This document shows, in pieces, positions 60,301-64,000 of a stretch of DNA of 64,000 nucleotides (the first letter of the stretch is position 1; each line of letters opens with the position of its first letter). A program made the position numbers and the translations under genes. Source of the stretch: Clusia tigrina (taxonomy: Eukaryota > Arthropoda > Insecta > Diptera > Clusiidae); contig OV050030.1 of the NCBI GenBank assembly GCA_920105625.2, forward strand, positions 217,418,325 through 217,482,324, read 5' to 3'. The notes beneath the pieces were generated by a model. It worked only from the letters and a program-made list of their open reading frames with translations. It had not been told where the DNA came from and searched no databases.

Positions 60301-63300
60301 TAAGGTATGCTACCCTTGAGTCCCAAATCAAACACTGATAAAACTTCAAACAGTCCTAACTTCTATACGGTGCGTCCTACACCTATCAAAGTTTGCAACT
60401 ATCAAATGCTTGTAACTTTTTACTGGAGCGTCATAAAACCTTGAAATTTTGTGACAATAAAGTACTCGTGCCTCTTATCACTTTAAGCTATCGCTAATAG
60501 CTATGCTACCCTTGAATCCAAAATATAACACTGATAAATCCTCAAATGGCCCTAAATGCTGCACGGTGCGTCCTATACCTATCAAAGTTTACAACATTCA
60601 AATGCTTGCTGGAGCGTCATAAAACCTTGAAATGCTGTGACAATAAAGTACTTGTGCCACTTATCAATTTAAGCTATCGCTCATAGCTATGCTACCCTTG
60701 ACTCCAAAATCAAACACTGATAAAACTTCAAATAGCCCTAACTTATATACGGTGTGTCCTATACCTATCAAAGTTTGCAACATTAAAATGCTAGTAACTT
60801 TTAACTGGAGCGTCAAAAAACCTTGAAGTTTTGTGACAATAAAGTATTCGATTCTCTTGTCAATTTAAGATATCGCTCATAGCTATGCTACCCTTGGGTT
60901 CCAGATCAAACACTGATAAAACTTCAAATGGCCCTAACTTCTGTACGGTGCGTCCTATAGTTATCAAAGTTTGCAACAATCAAATGCTTGTAACTTTTTA
61001 CTGGAGCGTCATAAAATCTTGAAATTTTGTAACAATAAAGTACTCGAGCCTCTTGTCAATTAAAGTTATCGCTCATAGCTATGCTACCCTTGTGTCCCAA
61101 ATCAAATACTGATAAAACTTTAAATCGCCCTAACTTCTCTACTGTGCGTCCTCTACCTATCATAGTTTGCAACAAATGCTCGTAACTTTTTACTGGAGAG
61201 TCAGAAAACCTTGAAATTTTGTAACTATGAAGTACTCGAGCCTGTTGCCAATTTAAGCTATCGCTCATAGCTATGCTACCCTTGAGTCCCAAATCAAACA
61301 CTGATAAAACTTCAAATGGCCCTAACTTCTATACGCTGCGTCCTACACCTATCAAAAATTACAGCAATCAAATGCATGTAACTTTTTACTGGGGCGTCAT
61401 AAAACCTTGAAATTTGGTGACTATAAAGTACTCGTGCCTTTTATCAATTTAAGCTATCTCTCATAGCTATGCTACCCTTGAGTCCCAAATCAAACACTGC
61501 TAAAACTTCAAATGGCCGTAACTTCTATACGGTGCGTCCTATACCTATCAAAATTTGCAACATTAAAATGCTAGTAACTTTTAACTGGAGCGTCAAAAAA
61601 CCTTGAAATTTTGTGACAATAAAGTACAGGTGCCACTTATCAATTTAAGCTATCGCTCATAGCTATGCTACCCTTGACTCCAAAATCAAACACTGATAAA
61701 ACTTCAAATGGCCCTAAGTTCTATACTGTGCGTCCTACACCTATTAAAGTTTGCAACATTCAAATACTTGTAACTTTTTACTGGAGCGTCATGAAACCTT
61801 GAAATTTTGTGACAATAAACTACTCGTGCCTTTTATCAATTTAAGCTCTCGCTCATAGCTGTGCTACCATTGACTCCAAAATAAAACACTGATAAAACCT
61901 CAAATGGCCCTAACTTCTGCACGGTGCGTCCTATACCTATCAAAGTTTGCAACATTCAAATGCTTACTGGAGCGTCATAAAACCTTGAAATGTTGTGACA
62001 ATAAAGTAGTCGTGCCTCTTATCAATTTAAGCTATCGCTCATAGCAATGCTACCCTTGACTCCAAAATCAAAAACTAATAAAACTTCATATGGACCTCAC
62101 TTCTATACGGTGCGTCCTATACCTATCAAAGTTTGCAACATTCAAGAGCTTACTGGCGCGTCATAAAACCTTGAAATGTTGTGACAATAAAGTACTCGTG
62201 CCTCTTATCAATTTAAGCTAGCGCTCATAGCTATGCTAGCCTTGACTCCAAAATAAAGCACTGATAAAACTTCAAATGGACCTAACTTCTATACGGTGCG
62301 TCCTATACCTATCAAAGTTTGCAACATTCAAATGCTGGGTGGAACGTCCTAAAACCTTGAAATGTTGTGACAATAAAGTACTCGTGCCACTTATCAATTT
62401 AAACTATCGCTCATAGCTATGCTACCCTTGACTCCACTGATAAAACTTCAAATGGCCCTAACATATGTACGGTGCGTCCTATACCTATAAAAATTTGCAA
62501 CATTCAAATGCTTACTGGAGCGTCATAAAACCTTGAAATGTTGTGACAATAAAGTAGTCGTGCCTCTTATCAATTTAAGATATCGCTCATAGCTATGCTA
62601 CCCTTGACTTCAAAATAAAACACTGATAAAACCTCAAATGGCCCTAACTTCTGTACGGTGCGTCCTCTATATATCAAATTTTGCAACATTCAAATGCTCA
62701 CTAGAGCGTCATAAAACCTTGAAATTTTGTGACAATAAACTACTCGTCCATTTTATCAATTTAAGCTCTCGCTCATAGCTATGCGACCCTTGACTCCAAA
62801 ATAAAACACTGATAGAACCTCAAATGGCCCTAACTTCTGTACGGTGCGTCCTATACTTATCAAAGTTTGCAACTTTCAAATGCTTGTAACTTTTTACTGG
62901 AGAGTCATAAAATCTTGAAATTTTGTGAGTATAAAATACTCGGGCCTCTTATCAATTTAAGCTATGGCTCATAACTATGCTAAACTTGACTCCAAAATAA
63001 AACACTGATAAAATTTCAAATGGACCTAACTTCTATACGGTGCGTCCTATACCTATCAAAGTTTGCAACTATCAAATGCTTGTAACTTTTTACTGGAGCG
63101 TCATAAAACCTTGAAATTTTGTGACAATAAAGTACTCGTGCCTCTTATCACTTTAAGCTATCGCTAATAGCTATGCTACCCTTGAATCCAAAATATAACA
63201 CTAATAAATCCTCAAATGGCCCTAAATTCTGCACGGTGCGTCCTATACCTATCAAAGTTTGCAACATTCAAATGCTTGCTGGAGCGTCATAAAACCTTGA

Positions 63301-64000
63301 AATGCTGTGACAATAAAGTACTTGTGCCACTTATCAATTTAAGCTATCGCTCATAGCTATGCTACCCTTGACTCCAAAATCAAACACTGATAAAACTTCA
63401 AATAGCCCTAACTTATATACGGTGTGTCCTATACCTATCAAAGTTTGCAACATTAAAATGCTAGTAACTTTTAACTGGAGCGTCAAAAAACCTTGAAGTT
63501 TTGTGACAATAAAGTATTCGATTCTCTTGTCAATTTAAGATATCGCTCATAGCTATGCTACCCTTGGGTTCCAGATCAAACACTGATAAAACTTCAAATG
63601 GCCCTAACTTCTGTACGGTGCGTCCTATAGTTATCAAAGTTTGCAACAATCAAATGCTTGTACCTTTTTACTGGAGCGTCATAAAATCTTGAAATTTTGT
63701 AACAATAAAGTACTCGAGCCTCTTGTCAATTAAAGTTATCGCTCATAGCTATGCTACCCTTGTCTCCGAAATCAAATACTGATAAAACTTCAAATCGCCC
63801 TAACTTCTCTACTGTGCGTCCTCTACCTATCATAGTTTGCAACAAATGCTCGTAACTTTGTACTGGAGAGTCAGAAAACCTTGAAATTTTGTGACTATGA
63901 AGTACTCGAGCCTGTTGCCAATTTAAGCTATCGCTCATAGCTATGCTACCCTTGAGTCCCAAATCAAACACTGATAAAACTTCAAATTGCCCTAACTTCT
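57331..64000 (+). repeat. Higher-order repeat, offsets about 2.50 and 2.67 kb
   Basis: The marker CAAGTGCTTGTAAC followed by CTCGGGCTCAATTTAAGC occurs near 57331 and 59828 (offset 2497). GTTTGCAACTATCAAATGC recurs at 60391 and 63061 (offset 2670). AAGTATTCGATTCTCTTGTC occurs at about 58344, 60844 and 63514. The copy after 58404 lacks one monomer that the copies after 60896 and 63566 contain. Identity between copies is very high, so this is the most recently amplified part of the window. Confidence 0.82.

Larger units (their letters stand above)
41805..64000 (+). repeat. Satellite array, block D
   Basis: About 115 monomers in the same orientation as blocks A-C, continuing beyond the window. 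Both length classes occur, along with subtypes marked by GGCTCATAACTATGC, GACTCCACTGATAAAAC (11-bp deletion), TATATATATCAAA, and CAATTTAAGCTATC preceded by GGGCT (an 11-bp deletion near 55116, 57400 and 59898). From about 57300 the block is made of near-identical higher-order copies. Open frames of 60-99 codons on both strands are monomer-phase artefacts. There is no gene or other element. Confidence 0.97.

Overview
This window is eukaryotic, repeat-only DNA. I see no host gene. About 41.7 kb is one family of head-to-tail satellite monomers, all in the same orientation, and about 22.3 kb is three LTR retrotransposons inserted into it. The element types suggest an arthropod, most likely an insect such as a fly: two BEL/Pao elements with a baculovirus-F-like envelope domain, and one env-less Ty3/gypsy element that looks mdg3/micropia-like. 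I do not recognise the satellite and cannot name the species. Layout, dispersed age classes and a conserved dyad in the monomer fit a centromeric or pericentromeric array carrying a retroelement island; that is inference.

Layout: satellite block A 1-15713; BEL/Pao element 1 (plus strand) 15714-24214, 619-bp LTRs, 5-bp target duplication CTACC; satellite B 24215-26726; BEL/Pao element 2 (plus strand) 26727-35272, 503-bp LTRs, target duplication GGCCC; satellite C 35273-36584; Ty3/gypsy element (minus strand) 36585-41804, LTRs of about 226 bp, no target duplication found; satellite D 41805-64000. Monomers come in two main lengths, about 195-196 and 186 bp, differing by one exact 10-bp deletion. 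They are organised in several higher-order repeats with offsets of about 1.34, 2.07, 2.14, 2.5-2.7 and 2.64-2.84 kb.

All three elements are broken. Element 1 has an early gag stop, a deletion of about 0.5 kb removing the middle of gag, a TGA at the start of the integrase core and a frameshift at an A9 run in env. Element 2 has four in-frame stops, four frameshifts and an altered protease active site, but its env frame is open from about 33112 to 34680. The gypsy copy has two disruptive frameshifts in pol. By eye the paired LTRs differ at 3/619, 5/503 and about 5/226 positions, so the insertions look progressively older from left to right.

The most unusual observation is that both BEL elements carry, just inside the 5' LTR, sequence complementary not only to a tRNA 3' end but to most of a tRNA 3' half, extending across the anticodon arm: tRNA-Trp-like in element 1 and tRNA-Thr-like in element 2. 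Two independent cases suggest reverse transcription copied the primer tRNA well past the usual stop.
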